DNA of 64,000 nucleotides from contig MABA01000008.1 of NCBI GenBank assembly GCA_002162875.1, positions 272,317 to 336,316 of the forward strand, given 5' to 3'. Both the position numbers and the translations under genes were made by a program. A model generated the notes under the pieces. The model was not told where the DNA came from and did no database searches. It worked only from the letters and a program-made list of their open reading frames with translations. This DNA is from Rhodobacterales bacterium 52_120_T64 (lineage in GTDB: Bacteria > Pseudomonadota > Alphaproteobacteria > Rhodobacterales > Rhodobacteraceae). Below are positions 36,226 through 46,600 of this stretch, piece after piece (position 1 is the first letter of the stretch; each line of letters opens with the position of its first letter).

Positions 36226-37173
36226 TTAATTGCTTTGCAACGCTCTGGCTTCGAAAGCCTTTAACGAGGTATGAGTCGCTGAACCATAACTTGTCGCATC
36301 GTCCCTCAGAGCGGGGAAAAGCTCCAGCACCTCATCGCGAGAATCCCCAGACAGTGATTTCATCGCCATGTCGCCCGGGTGAAAGCTTTCGGTTGGAAGG
36401 CCCTCGGAGAATATCGTTTGATGGGATTCAAAAAGGATATGGTAGTATTCGAATTCGTTTAGATCGGTGGCTACACGGATGTCACTGTCATTGACCAAAT
36501 GTTTTGCGGCGACCAGTACTTCGGAGGCCCCAAACATTAGTTCGGCCCGCCAGTCACTGATCAGGACGCGATGTTGTGGTGACACCAAAAGATCACGTTT
36601 TGGCAAACCACCACCCAGTGCATTGGCCTTGATCCGGATCGGCAAAAGATGTTTGGCTGTGTTGCCACACATGTCTCTGTTTCCAATCCATGAAATCGTT
36701 TGAGGGCCATTGTCACGAGTCAATACCAAGTCGCCGATTTTTAGATCCTCTACCGCTACATCATTCTGGGTTGTTGTAATTAGTGCTCCGCGGACAAAAC
36801 AAAAAGATGTGTAGTGATAGGGGTCTGGCTCTGTGCCATTATTTGTACTTGAGTTAGGTGACCACGCGGGATCAGTGCTGATTCCATACAACCCTTCGGC
36901 TCCGCCAACCCCGGATACGAGCGTCAATTCTATAACATCAAAGTCGGTGGTTGAACCGATCATGTCGCCGAAACCAATGTAAGTGGTTGAGTAGACAGAG
37001 CCATCAATAGTGATCAAAACAGATTCATTTGGATCTGGCACATTGTTGTTGCCAAAATCGACAGTAACAGTCGCGCCAGTATCTGCCGGATCAAAGCTGT
37101 ACAACCAGGTTTGCCCGCCACCATTTTGGGTTACGCTAAGTAAAGAGAAAAAGTTATATGTTGCGTCGGCCAT
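36226..37173 (-). CDS. Hint (hedgehog/intein) domain protein
   Basis: A 315-residue protein. A Gly/Thr/Asp-rich beta N-terminal region (residues ~1-125) precedes a Hint domain starting at the likely nucleophilic Cys in SFCFVRGALITT. It continues with VEDLKIGDLVLTRDNGPQTISWIGNR and SPQHRVLI (the conserved Hint His). This Hint type is very common in Rhodobacterales, often attached to secreted calcium-binding or adhesin-like regions. No canonical signal peptide is visible; type I secretion is possible, but no RTX repeats are present. Self-cleavage is possible, not shown. Stands alone. Confidence 0.85.
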   Translation of the reverse strand: MADATYNFFSLLSVTQNGGGQTWLYSFDPADTGATVTVDFGNNNVPDPNESVLITIDGSVYSTTYIGFGDMIGSTTDFDVIELTLVSGVGGAEGLYGISTDPAWSPNSSTNNGTEPDPYHYTSFCFVRGALITTTQNDVAVEDLKIGDLVLTRDNGPQTISWIGNRDMCGNTAKHLLPIRIKANALGGGLPKRDLLVSPQHRVLISDWRAELMFGASEVLVAAKHLVNDSDIRVATDLNEFEYYHILFESHQTIFSEGLPTESFHPGDMAMKSLSGDSRDEVLELFPALRDDATSYGSATHTSLKAFEARALQSN

Positions 37174-37390
37174 CTCGAATTTCCGTAGTGCGATAATATG
37201 TAAAACAAAACTATCTTGAATGATCTATATTATTTCTTTCAATTATTTGAAAGTACATATTGGGATATGAGTCTGTTTGCGAGAAAGATTTGTACAGTGA
37301 TCCTGATTCGGGTCATTTCTGTGCGGTATTTATCTGGCAATTCGATCGACTACCTTTTAATATTCGATCAAGCTATCAGGCGGAAATTTA

Positions 37391-39163
37391 ATGACCGAGT
37401 CAACATCTACAACTTACCAAGTTCTAGCCCGCAAATATCGTCCCGAGACCTTTACGGATCTTATCGGTCAAGACGCCATGGTACGGACGTTGAAAAACGC
37501 GTTTGAGGCTGATCGTATTGCGCATGCGTTCATCATGACAGGTATTCGTGGGACAGGTAAAACCACCACAGCGAGGATTATCGCTAAGGGTTTGAACTGC
37601 GTTGGGCCGGATGGCAATGGCGGCCCGACTATCGAACCTTGCGGGGTTTGTGACCAGTGTGTTTCGATCCGCGAGGGACGGCACGTTGATGTGATGGAAA
37701 TGGACGCCGCCTCGCGTACGGGCGTCGGGGACATCCGCGAAATTATCGAGAGTGTGCATTATCGCGCGGCCTCTGCCCGCTATAAAGTGTACATCATCGA
37801 CGAGGTGCACATGTTGTCCACGTCGGCCTTCAACGCGCTGTTGAAGACGCTGGAGGAACCGCCCGCGCATGTGAAGTTCATCTTTGCCACAACAGAAATC
37901 CGTAAGGTTCCGGTGACGGTGCTTTCGCGGTGTCAGCGCTTTGATCTGCGTCGGATAGAGCCGGAAGTGATGATCAGTCATTTGCGCGAATTGGCCGACA
38001 AGGAAAACGCAAAGATCACTGATGATGCTTTGGCGTTAATAACTCGCGCGTCTGAAGGATCAGTTCGGGATGCGCAATCTTTGCTGGATCAGGCGATCGC
38101 ACATGGGGCGGGGGAAACTTCGGCTGACCAAATACGTTCGATGCTTGGATTGGCGGACCGTGGACGCGTGCTGGATTTGTTCGATATGATTATGCGCGGC
38201 GATGCGGCGGGGGCATTGAACGAGATATCCTCGCAGTATGCCGATGGCGCTGACCCAGTTGCCGTTTTACGTGATCTTGCGGAGGTGACCCATTGGGTAA
38301 GCGTAGTGCAAATCTCGCCCGAAGCGGCTGAAGATCCGACCGTTAACCCTGATGAGCGCGCGCGTGGTCTGACAATGGCCGAAGGTTTACCGATGCGGGC
38401 ACTGACCCGTATGTGGCAGATGCTTTTGAAGGCGTTGGAGGAAGTTTCCGTTGCCCCGAATGCGATGATGTCCGCGGAGATGTCGATTATTCGCCTAACG
38501 CACGTAGCCGATATGCCTAGCCCCGAGGATTTGGTGCGCAAGCTGCAAGACGCCGCCAAACCCCCAACAGGTGGCGGGAGTGGGCGTGTGACGGGTGGTG
38601 GTGGCAACGGTGCGACAGCTGTTTCCGGTGGTGCGACCCGTTCCGTGACCCAAAGCGGTGCAACAACCATGCTGGCGGCGGAACCGAATTTGGATGCGCT
38701 GGCGCGGTATGCTCGGTTCGAAGATGTGGTACAACTTATCCGCACACGCCGCGATATGAAGCTGCTGGTCGAGGTTGAAAACTATGTACGGCTGGTTAAA
38801 TACAGTCCGGGCCGCATTGAGTTCGAGCCAACGGACAGGGCGCCAACCAAGCTGGCCTCGCAACTGGCATCGCGGCTGCAAAACTGGACGGGTGTACGCT
38901 GGGTAATCACGGTTGCCAATACTGGCGGCGGGAAAACCATTGGCGAGGTGAAGGATGCGCATCGCAATGATATGCATACGCAAGCTTTGGCGCATCCGTT
39001 GGTGCAATCGGTGTTGGTTGCCTTTCCGGGGGCCGAGATAAAAGATGTGCGTGGCAATGAGTTCGATGGGTCGAGCAACGAAGATATCGTGCCGATTGAT
39101 CCAGATGATGTAGACGATTTAGATGATAACTGGGATCCTCTCGATCCCTTTGGTGAGGATTAA
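37391..39163 (+). CDS. dnaX: DNA polymerase III subunit gamma/tau
   Basis: A 590-residue clamp-loader ATPase. Walker A is GIRGTGKTTTARI, a zinc module shows Cys residues in LNCVGPDG and EPCGVCDQC, and Walker B/DExx is YIIDEVHMLS, followed by LLKTLEEPPAHVKFIFATTE and the Arg finger SRCQRFDLRR. A Gly/Thr-rich linker (residues ~395-425) separates the C-terminal tau-specific region. First gene of dnaX-ybaB-recR, all on the same strand with gaps of three bases or less. About 217 AT-rich bases upstream hold no recognisable SRP RNA gene. Confidence 0.97.
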   Translation: MTESTSTTYQVLARKYRPETFTDLIGQDAMVRTLKNAFEADRIAHAFIMTGIRGTGKTTTARIIAKGLNCVGPDGNGGPTIEPCGVCDQCVSIREGRHVDVMEMDAASRTGVGDIREIIESVHYRAASARYKVYIIDEVHMLSTSAFNALLKTLEEPPAHVKFIFATTEIRKVPVTVLSRCQRFDLRRIEPEVMISHLRELADKENAKITDDALALITRASEGSVRDAQSLLDQAIAHGAGETSADQIRSMLGLADRGRVLDLFDMIMRGDAAGALNEISSQYADGADPVAVLRDLAEVTHWVSVVQISPEAAEDPTVNPDERARGLTMAEGLPMRALTRMWQMLLKALEEVSVAPNAMMSAEMSIIRLTHVADMPSPEDLVRKLQDAAKPPTGGGSGRVTGGGGNGATAVSGGATRSVTQSGATTMLAAEPNLDALARYARFEDVVQLIRTRRDMKLLVEVENYVRLVKYSPGRIEFEPTDRAPTKLASQLASRLQNWTGVRWVITVANTGGGKTIGEVKDAHRNDMHTQALAHPLVQSVLVAFPGAEIKDVRGNEFDGSSNEDIVPIDPDDVDDLDDNWDPLDPFGED

Positions 39164-39166
39164 AAA

Positions 39167-39514
39167 ATGCTTAAAGGTTTAGGCGGACTTGGCGATATGG
39201 CCAAGATAATGAAGCAAGCGCAGGAAATGCAGGGCAAGATTGCCGATGCGCAGGCAGCATTGGAAAACATCGAGGTTACCGGTGAATCCGGCGCTGGTAT
39301 GGTGACGTGCACGGCCAATGCCAAGGGCGAATTGAAGGGGTTGAATATCGACCCGTCTTTGTTCAACGCCGATGATAAAGAAGTGGTTGAGGACTTAATC
39401 CTCGCTGCTATCAAAGACGTGCAGGCCAAAGCTGGAGAGGCGATGCAAAACGGAATGGCCGAGGCCACCGCTGGAATGAAACTGCCCGAGGGCATGAATT
39501 TTCCGGGCATGTAA
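39167..39514 (+). CDS. ybaB: YbaB/EbfC nucleoid-associated protein
   Basis: A 115-residue YbaB/EbfC protein: N-terminal helix with MAKIMKQAQEMQGKIADAQAAL, a beta strand with GMVTCTANAKGELKGLNIDPSLF, and a C-terminal helix ending GMKLPEGMNFPGM. It dimerises and binds DNA; the family is usually placed between dnaX and recR, as here. Start lies three bases after the dnaX stop; recR follows with no gap. Confidence 0.95.
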   Translation: MLKGLGGLGDMAKIMKQAQEMQGKIADAQAALENIEVTGESGAGMVTCTANAKGELKGLNIDPSLFNADDKEVVEDLILAAIKDVQAKAGEAMQNGMAEATAGMKLPEGMNFPGM

Positions 39515-40117
39515 ATGCCTGATAGCGCAGGTAAAGAGATTGACCAACTGATCGGGCTGATGGCGAAATTGCCCGGCCTCGGCCCGCGTTCAGCGCGGCG
39601 TGCGGTGTTGCAATTAATCAAGAAGCGAACATTACTGTTGGAGCCATTGGCGCGTTCCATGGCTGAAGTTGCGGCTACTGCGCGGGAATGTCTGACTTGC
39701 GGCAATGTTGGAACTTCCGACACCTGTAGCATCTGCGCGAGTCCGAAACGCGATCCGAATGTCATTTGTGTGGTCAGCGATGTCGCTGATCTTTGGGCGA
39801 TGGAGCGGTCCTCGGCTTTTCAGGGGCGATATCATGTTTTGGGTGGTGTTTTGTCGGCGCTCGATGGTGTTGGTCCGGAGGATTTGCGCATTCCCCGATT
39901 GGTGCGTCGGGTTGAAGAAGGTAACGTGACGGAGGTCGTGCTAGCCCTTAGCGCCACGATCGACGGCCAAACCACAGCACATTACATTGCGGACCAACTG
40001 GATGGCACTGGTGCAAGCGTGACTTCGCTTGCACAGGGCGTTCCGATTGGCGGAGAGTTGGACTATCTCGACGACGGCACCATTACGGCTGCTTTGCGGG
40101 CGCGGAAGACTTTCTAG
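39515..40117 (+). CDS. recR: Recombination mediator RecR
   Basis: A 200-residue RecR. An N-terminal helix-hairpin-helix ([13 protein letters not shown]) is followed by a Cys4 zinc finger ([16 protein letters not shown]) and a Toprim domain with [16 protein letters not shown]. It supports RecFOR loading of RecA at gaps. Its start directly follows the ybaB stop. The last 35 bases overlap the 3' end of the convergent DMT transporter gene at 40083. Confidence 0.96.
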   Translation: MPDSAGKEIDQLIGLMAKLPGLGPRSARRAVLQLIKKRTLLLEPLARSMAEVAATARECLTCGNVGTSDTCSICASPKRDPNVICVVSDVADLWAMERSSAFQGRYHVLGGVLSALDGVGPEDLRIPRLVRRVEEGNVTEVVLALSATIDGQTTAHYIADQLDGTGASVTSLAQGVPIGGELDYLDDGTITAALRARKTF

Positions 40118-41057
40118 CCTCTTGCCGGCGTAGTTTAGCCTCGCGTAGCGCGATATAAAGCGTGGCGGAGACAATCAGGGACGCACCGATCACAGTTGGC
40201 GTGTCTGGCAGCTCGTCGAACATCAAATACCCTGCGATCGAAATCAACACGAGCCGTAGGTAAGCGACCGGTGCGAGGATGGCGGATTCACCGTAACGGT
40301 AAGCCTCAATATCGGCATACCCGCGCACTGCGCTGGCGATTACCACGACCGAAAGAGCGATCCAGATTATGCCCCAAGTAGGAATGTAGAACACGGGTGC
40401 CGCTAATGGGATCGTAATCAGTGCCGTTATGACAACAGAGCTGAAGTACGTCGCCAGCGGCCCGTCTGCGGATGCCAGTTGGCGGGATAATGTTAGCGCT
40501 AGTGCGAAAAGCAAGGAACTGCCAATGGCGGTTAACATCGCAGGATGAAACTCGGAAAAGCCGGGGCGCAGGACGATTACAGCCCCGATGAACCCTGCCG
40601 CAACCGCAGCCCAACGGCGTGGGCCTACGTGTTCAGAATGTAGAACGCTGGAAAATATTGTCGCGAATATCGGCCCCATAAAAAACAGAACGGTCGCTGT
40701 AGCGATCGGGATGTGCGCTATCGTATAGAATCCTAGGTGGGTCGAGAACGCGATTAGGCTTCCGCGAAACAAGTGTAGCCATGGCAGCGAGAATCGCATT
40801 TGCCCGCGCAGTCTGGCAAACATACCAACAGCGATCAGGATGAAAACCGTTGTGATAGCAGCGCGGAAAAGCACGATCATCCGGCTGTCGACTGTAAGCG
40901 AGGCTTGACGCACACCGATTGTCATTGCGCTGGCTCCGATGACTGAAATCAGCATCCAGATTATAGCTTTGACGTTGTTCTTTTCGGCAGCAGGCGGAAC
41001 GGGCGTTGCGGTCGGGCTGCTATCGGGTAGCACTGTTGGCGGAGGTACGGATGACAT
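40083..41057 (-). CDS. DMT-family (EamA) transporter
   Basis: A ~324-residue inner-membrane protein with ten predicted helices in two EamA repeats. The first helix begins near residue 37 ([23 protein letters not shown]). The repeats end in [21 protein letters not shown] and [19 protein letters not shown]. Substrate unknown; relatives export metabolites or amino acids. The N-terminus is Pro/Ser-rich and cytoplasmic. ATG 41057 (AAAGG upstream) is preferred to GTG 41084. The C-terminal tail overlaps recR in antisense by 35 bases. Confidence 0.87.
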   Translation of the reverse strand: MSSVPPPTVLPDSSPTATPVPPAAEKNNVKAIIWMLISVIGASAMTIGVRQASLTVDSRMIVLFRAAITTVFILIAVGMFARLRGQMRFSLPWLHLFRGSLIAFSTHLGFYTIAHIPIATATVLFFMGPIFATIFSSVLHSEHVGPRRWAAVAAGFIGAVIVLRPGFSEFHPAMLTAIGSSLLFALALTLSRQLASADGPLATYFSSVVITALITIPLAAPVFYIPTWGIIWIALSVVVIASAVRGYADIEAYRYGESAILAPVAYLRLVLISIAGYLMFDELPDTPTVIGASLIVSATLYIALREAKLRRQEARKSSAPAKQP

Positions 41058-41206
41058 TTGGAAACCTTTCGGTGCAGCGTTCACCGAAATCTGCCGCTAG
41101 GTCAAGTCGATGTGTGTTCCACGCGGCGTCAAATTGATGAATAACGTTGATGCATCTGTTTTTGTTTCGCGATATGTCCATGGGTGTAACGAATGGAGAC
41201 CCCTAA

Positions 41207-41803
41207 ATGAGTGCACGAGCATGGCAACGAATGTTATCTGGGCGGCGGCTGGACTTGCTGGATCCTTCGCCGTTGGATATCGAGATTGAAGACATCGCGC
41301 ATGGCCTCGCTTTTGTTGCTCGTTGGAACGGGCAAACATTCGGGGAGTTTCCATATTCAGTCGCGGAGCACTCGCTGTTGGTGGAACGGGTTTACGCCGA
41401 AATCACCCCCAATGCCCCGATCAAATGGCGCTTGGCAGCGTTGTTGCATGATGCACCGGAATACGTGATCGGCGATATGATTTCCCCCGTGAAAGCCGCT
41501 GTCGGGCCGGGCTACAAAGCCATGGACGCGCGCTTAATGAGCGCAGTACATTTGCGATTTGGCGTACCTGCCGAAATTCCCAAAGCCGTGAAAACGCAGA
41601 TCAAGCGCGCTGACCGGATTTCGGCCTGGTTAGAGGCGATCCAGATTGCGGGCTTCTCGGAAACCGAAGCGAATAAGCTCTTCGGTATTCCTAAACCCGA
41701 AGCTTTGCAAAAGACACTTTTGGCTTTGCGCCCACCAATGGAAGTTAAAGCGGATTTTCTGGCGCGACATGCCGTCCTGATGAAACAGAACGAAACGGGT
41801 TGA
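41207..41803 (+). CDS. HD-domain phosphohydrolase (YfbR-like)
   Basis: A 198-residue HD-domain hydrolase. Metal-binding residues are in SVAEHSLLVERV (first His), LLHDAPEYVIGDM (the HD pair) and the later KRADRISAW (Asp). This pattern fits the YfbR/YfdR group of 5'-nucleotidase-like phosphohydrolases. Substrate not determinable. The GGAGACCCC before the ATG provides a ribosome site. It precedes cnoX with a 54-base gap on the same strand. Confidence 0.85.
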   Translation: MSARAWQRMLSGRRLDLLDPSPLDIEIEDIAHGLAFVARWNGQTFGEFPYSVAEHSLLVERVYAEITPNAPIKWRLAALLHDAPEYVIGDMISPVKAAVGPGYKAMDARLMSAVHLRFGVPAEIPKAVKTQIKRADRISAWLEAIQIAGFSETEANKLFGIPKPEALQKTLLALRPPMEVKADFLARHAVLMKQNETG

Positions 41804-41860
41804 TCCCGCAGGCTTTCGCCCCCAAATAAGGGGCAACACAGATATACTCGGAGAGAGATG

Positions 41861-42745
41861 ATGGAATTGAATACAGCAACCGACCTGATCAAGGACACAG
41901 ATGAAGCGGGCTTTATGGCTGACGTGGTTGAGGCCTCTAAGGAAACACCGGTTATTGTGGATTTCTGGGCGCCATGGTGTGGCCCTTGTAAAACGCTTGG
42001 CCCTGCGCTTGAAGCAGAGGTGATGGCCGCTGGTGGTGACGTGAAAATGGTTAAGATCAACGTCGATGAAAACCAGCAGATTGCGCAAGAAATGCAGGTT
42101 AAGTCGATCCCGTCCGTTTATGCATTCGTGGATGGTAAGCCGGTTGACGGTTTCATGGGTGCACAGCCCCCGTCGGAATTGAAGGCATTCGTGCAACGTG
42201 TTGCTGCGCAAGGAAGTGGCGGCATGGGCCAAGCTTTAGAGATGGCTGAACAGATGCTGGAAGACGGTGATCTGTCTGATGCCATCGAGACGTTCTCGGC
42301 TATTCTGGGTGAAGAAGACGATAACCTGACGGCCGTTTCGGGCCTTATTCGTGCGTATTTGGCCAGCGATGATTTGGATAAAGCCAAAGAGGTTATCGCC
42401 CAAATTCCTGAAGACAAGAAACTTGATCCGGCGTTGGCTTCGGCTGTAGCACAAGTCGAACTGGCGGATGCCGCATCTGATCTTGGTGAAACCGCCGAAT
42501 TCCGCACGGCGTTAGAAGCCGACGCTGACAACCACCAAGCGCGACTGGATTTGGCAACGGCATTGGCTGCCGCTGGCGATGCAGGTCCTGCGATTGACGA
42601 ATTGCTGGAAGCTTTCCGTCGTGATCGCGAATGGAATGATGGTGCTGCGAAAACGCAGTTGTTTACGTTGTTCGATTCGCTTGGGCCGAAGGATGAAGAC
42701 GCACAAAAGGGTCGTCGCAAACTTGCCTCGATGATTTTGGTGTAG
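41861..42745 (+). CDS. cnoX: Thioredoxin-TPR co-chaperone CnoX/YbbN-like
   Basis: A ~294-residue protein. The N-terminal thioredoxin domain (residues ~10-115) has an intact WCGPCK active site, unlike E. coli CnoX, whose site is redox-inactive, and a cis-Pro in [11 protein letters not shown]-terminal TPR-like helical domain (~125-290) follows. The family protects substrates from oxidative unfolding and hands them to GroEL or DnaK. ATG 41861 is preferred to 41858 on spacing from GGAGAG. The Trm112-like gene starts two bases after it. Confidence 0.9.
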   Translation: MELNTATDLIKDTDEAGFMADVVEASKETPVIVDFWAPWCGPCKTLGPALEAEVMAAGGDVKMVKINVDENQQIAQEMQVKSIPSVYAFVDGKPVDGFMGAQPPSELKAFVQRVAAQGSGGMGQALEMAEQMLEDGDLSDAIETFSAILGEEDDNLTAVSGLIRAYLASDDLDKAKEVIAQIPEDKKLDPALASAVAQVELADAASDLGETAEFRTALEADADNHQARLDLATALAAAGDAGPAIDELLEAFRRDREWNDGAAKTQLFTLFDSLGPKDEDAQKGRRKLASMILV

Positions 42746-42746
42746 A

Positions 42747-42938
42747 ATGAGTGAACCCGCCCCTCATACCGTCGATCGCAAAATGCTGGAGACACTCGTC
42801 TGCCCGATAACCCGCAATACGCTGGTGTATAATCGGGAAGCGCAGGAACTGATCTCGAAGGCCGCCGGTTTGGCCTTCCCGATCCGGAACGGTATTCCGG
42901 TGATGCTGGTCGACGAGGCGCGGCAGCTAGACGATTAA
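42747..42938 (+). CDS. Trm112-family (UPF0434) small zinc-ribbon-like protein
   Basis: A 63-residue Trm112-like protein. [14 protein letters not shown] and [20 protein letters not shown] are the family blocks. The second zinc-ligand pair is missing, as in most bacterial members, so it probably binds no zinc. Eukaryotic Trm112 activates methyltransferases; bacterial roles are unclear. It starts two bases after cnoX. Its last four bases overlap the convergent FMN reductase gene. Confidence 0.9.
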   Translation: MSEPAPHTVDRKMLETLVCPITRNTLVYNREAQELISKAAGLAFPIRNGIPVMLVDEARQLDD

Positions 42939-43468
42939 CGGATTTCGGATCGTAACGCATCCATAAGTCTGGTTAGTGACTTAATCGAAAATTCGTTGAT
43001 CAGTTGGCCATTGTCGCCAAATGCGCTGCCCGCAGCGGCGATCATGACTTCTGGTCCTTGTAGGATGCGCGGGTTAAAAGGTGTCATGCAATTGCGTAAC
43101 GAAAATTGCGTTCTAGCGCCGCCCGACCGACCAGCCGCAGCCGACATGATAGCAACAGGCTTGCCTTCCCAGGGTTTTGGTTTGCCACGAGATAGCCAAT
43201 CGAGTGCATTTTTAAGAACGCCGGAAATGTTGCCGTTGTATTCGGGTGTGGAGATTATGACAGCATCTGCCTTGATTATTTGTTCACGCAAGACGTCCAC
43301 GATCTGCGGGATTCCATCACTGTCCTCGACATCACCGTCATATAGCGGAAACCGGATGTCGGCCATTGTGAACGCATCCGGTGCGAATAGGCGGGCGGCC
43401 TCGTGCAATAAGGCTGTGTTACGCGATTCTTTGCGAAGTGAACCTGAAATGCCTAGAAGTGAAGTCAT
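42935..43468 (-). CDS. NAD(P)H-dependent FMN reductase, flavodoxin fold
   Basis: A 177-residue flavodoxin-like reductase. The FMN phosphate loop is [16 protein letters not shown] and the second flavin-binding block is [37 protein letters not shown] is typical of the ArsH/chromate-reductase-like group. It probably reduces quinones, azo compounds or metals with NAD(P)H. The start has GGGAAA upstream. Convergent with the Trm112 gene (4-base overlap). Confidence 0.9.
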   Translation of the reverse strand: MTSLLGISGSLRKESRNTALLHEAARLFAPDAFTMADIRFPLYDGDVEDSDGIPQIVDVLREQIIKADAVIISTPEYNGNISGVLKNALDWLSRGKPKPWEGKPVAIMSAAAGRSGGARTQFSLRNCMTPFNPRILQGPEVMIAAAGSAFGDNGQLINEFSIKSLTRLMDALRSEIR

Positions 43469-43550
43469 AGATATTTTCCCGAATTGTTACGGCGCAATTT
43501 ATGGATGGTTTTCCAAATCACAAGAGGGAACACCAAAATGTACGATATAT

Positions 43551-43559
43551 TGTGGATAA
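43551..43559. promoter_or_regulatory. Isolated perfect DnaA box
   Basis: TGTGGATAA is the exact reverse complement of the strong DnaA box TTATCCACA. It lies 100 bases upstream of smc in an AT-rich gap (43469-43658). One box by chance is possible; no cluster or DNA-unwinding element is seen, so this is not an origin. Confidence 0.4.
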
Positions 43560-43658
43560 GTCGCTCTATATGGGTAGATATTGGGGTTTACGGTTGACTC
43601 GAAAGGGTTGTGCCGGAATCCTATTCTATTAGGCAGAATCATTTAATCTAGGCATTCC

Positions 43659-46600
43659 GTGCAATTTGCAAAACTCAGATTATTAGGCTTCAAAAGCTTC
43701 GTCGACCCGACTGAACTGGTGATTTCACCGGGGCTGACGGGTGTTGTCGGACCGAACGGTTGCGGTAAGTCGAATCTGCTGGAAGCCTTGCGCTGGGTCA
43801 TGGGGGAGAACCGCGCCAAAGCGATGCGCGGCGGCGGGATGGAGGATGTGATCTTCGCAGGCGCATCTTCGCGGCCCGCAAGGAATTACGCCGAGGTAAC
43901 GCTGACACTGGACAATACCGAGCGTCTGGCACCTGCATCTTTCAACGATCAGGACAAGCTTGAAGTTGTGCGGCGGATCACTCGCGATGCAGGGTCGGCC
44001 TATAAAACCAACGGTAAGGAATCGCGCGCACGGGATGTGCAGATGTTGTTTGCGGACGCGTCGACCGGTGCGCATTCGCCCTCTTTAGTGCGGCAAGGCC
44101 AGATTTCGGAGTTGATTAACGCCAAACCCAAAGCACGTCGTCGCGTGTTGGAAGAGGCAGCGGGGATTTCCGGCCTTTACCAACGTCGCCATGAAGCCGA
44201 GTTGAAGCTGAACGCAACAGAGACGAATCTCGCGCGGATCGAGGACGTTCTTGAACAGCTGGACTCCCAGATTAAATCTCTAGCCCGCCAAGCGCGACAA
44301 GCCGCGCGATATCGCGAGATTGCTGGCGAATTGCGTCGGGCGGAGGGGCTGTTGTTGTATCGTCGTTGGCGGGAGGCTGATGTTGAACGTCAAGCAACCT
44401 CGGATGCTTTGACTGCCGCAACAAAGGGCGCAGCTTCGGCGCAGGGTGAGGCTGCCTCGCAAGCGAAAGTCAGGGCTGAAGCCGAAAGTAGAGTGCCACC
44501 CTTGCGCGAGGAAGAGGCAATTGCTGGCGCGGTTTTGCAGCGATTGTTGGTAGAGCGGGATTCACTGAACGCGCAAGAACAGCGAGCGCGGCAAGCGATC
44601 GAGGATTTGCAGACGCGGATAGCCCAACTTGGTCGCGATATGGAACGCGAAAAGGGTCTGAACCACGACGCGGGCGAAACCATAGAACGGTTGGACTGGG
44701 AAAAAGCAGCACTTGCGAAGGCGCACGAAGGGCATGATGCGAAGCTCGACGATGCGAGGGAAGCTGCGCGGGAAGCAGGCACGGTACTTCAGGAGCAGGA
44801 ATCCGAACTGGATAAGCTGACCGAGGATGCAGCGCGATTGGCTGCGCGGCATCAAGCGGCCCGGCGACGTTTGGAAGAAGCTGGCGGGACCGTTACGAAA
44901 CTGGCAGCGGAAATAGAAAATGCCCGAGCGGTGGCTGCAAAGCACGAAGCTGAACTCGGGTCGGCGAGCGAACGGCTTGAAGCGGCTCTGACTGCACAAG
45001 ACGATGCAATCGGCGCAGCGAAGACAGCTGAAAAAGCTTTGACCAAAGCGGAAGTGGATCGTGCAGAGGCGCAGACACGCGATTCTGAAACGCGAGCCAG
45101 CTTGTCTGAAGCTGATGGTGAGGCAAGCGCACTGCGAGCCGAGGTTTCAGCTTTGACACGTCTGATCGAGCGAGATCAAGGTGACGGAAAACAATTGTTG
45201 GACAGCGTACGCGCCGATAAGGGTTTTGAGGCAGCGCTTGGTGCGGCCTTGGCGGATGATTTGAAGGCGCCCGAGGTCGGACCAGAAGGCGTATCTGGTT
45301 GGGCGAGTTTGCCGGATTATGATGTTGCCGCGACAATGCCCACAGGGGCATCGCCACTGGCAGATCATGTGCAAGCACCGGATGTATTGGCGCGCCGTTT
45401 GTCTGCAATCGGTTTGGTGGCACGGGATCAAGGTGCGGGACTGCAATCTTCGCTAAAACCTGGGCAACGCCTAGTTTCACGCGAAGGGGATTTGTGGCGT
45501 TGGGATGGGTATCGAGCTGGAGCGGATGACGCCCCGTCTGAAGCGGCATTGCGATTGCAACAGGTGAACCGTTTGGCCGATTTGTCGGAAGCATTTGCGA
45601 GTGCCGAGGCGTTGGCAGACACGGCGCGGCAGGCGCACCAAGCCGCGCGTTCAAATCTTGAGAATGCCCAAGAAGCGGATCAAAACGCGCGGCGGTCGCG
45701 TAAAGATGCCGATGAAGCGGTTAATAATTCTGCAAGGCGCTTGTCACGTGCCGAGGCCGAGTTGGACATGCTGAAAGGCAAGTTGGAAACCTTGCGGATG
45801 GCGGTTTCGCGACGCGAGGAAGAAGCGTCTGACGCGCGCGACGCTTTGCGCGAGGCGGAACGGGGGATCGATGATCTGGGCGATCTGGATGCTGCTCGCG
45901 ATGCCGTTGAGGGTCGCAAAGTTGCCGTTGAAGGCGCGCGGATGGCCATGCTGACACGACGGTCATTATCGGATGAATTACGTCGTGAAGGCGAGGCGCG
46001 AGTGCGCCGGCAGCAGGAAATCACCAAAGAAGTCAGCAATTGGCGGCTGCGGCTGGAAAATGCCGAGAAGCGGATTGGAGAGTTGGAAGCGCGCAAAGCC
46101 GAAAGCGAAGCCGACTTGGGAGCAGCAACGACCGCCCCCGAGGAGCTTTTGGCGAAACGCGAGGCCTTGGCACATTCTATGGATCAGGCCGAAGATCGTC
46201 GCAACTCTGCAGCAGATGCTTTGGCCGTTGGAGAAACTGCGATGCGCGATGCAGAAGAAAGCGAACGCCGTGCCGAACGCGCCGCCTCGGAAGCGCGAGA
46301 GACGCGCGCGCGAAGCGAAGCTTTGGCCGAGGCAGCGTTGTTCCGAGTGGACGCAACCGCAGACCGTATTCGCGAAGAAATGGATCTGGAACCAGCCGCG
46401 CTGCTGGAAACGCTGGAGGCTGATCCAGACAAAATGCCATCCTCCGAAATGATTGAAAACGATGTTAACCGCCTGAAACGGCAACGTGAAGCATTGGGCG
46501 CGGTGAACCTTCGGGCAGAAGAAGACGCGCGCGAGGTTCAGGAAGAATTCGACAATCTAAACGGTGAGAAGAACGATCTTGAAGCGGCGGTGAAGAAACT

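Noticed and set aside
37174..37390. Possible SRP RNA (ffs) upstream of dnaX
   Set aside because: The position would fit, but the conserved SRP RNA tetraloop region is not present in this AT-rich gap.
43469..43658. Replication origin near the DnaA box
   Set aside because: Only one box is seen, with no cluster and no typical origin neighbours in this window.
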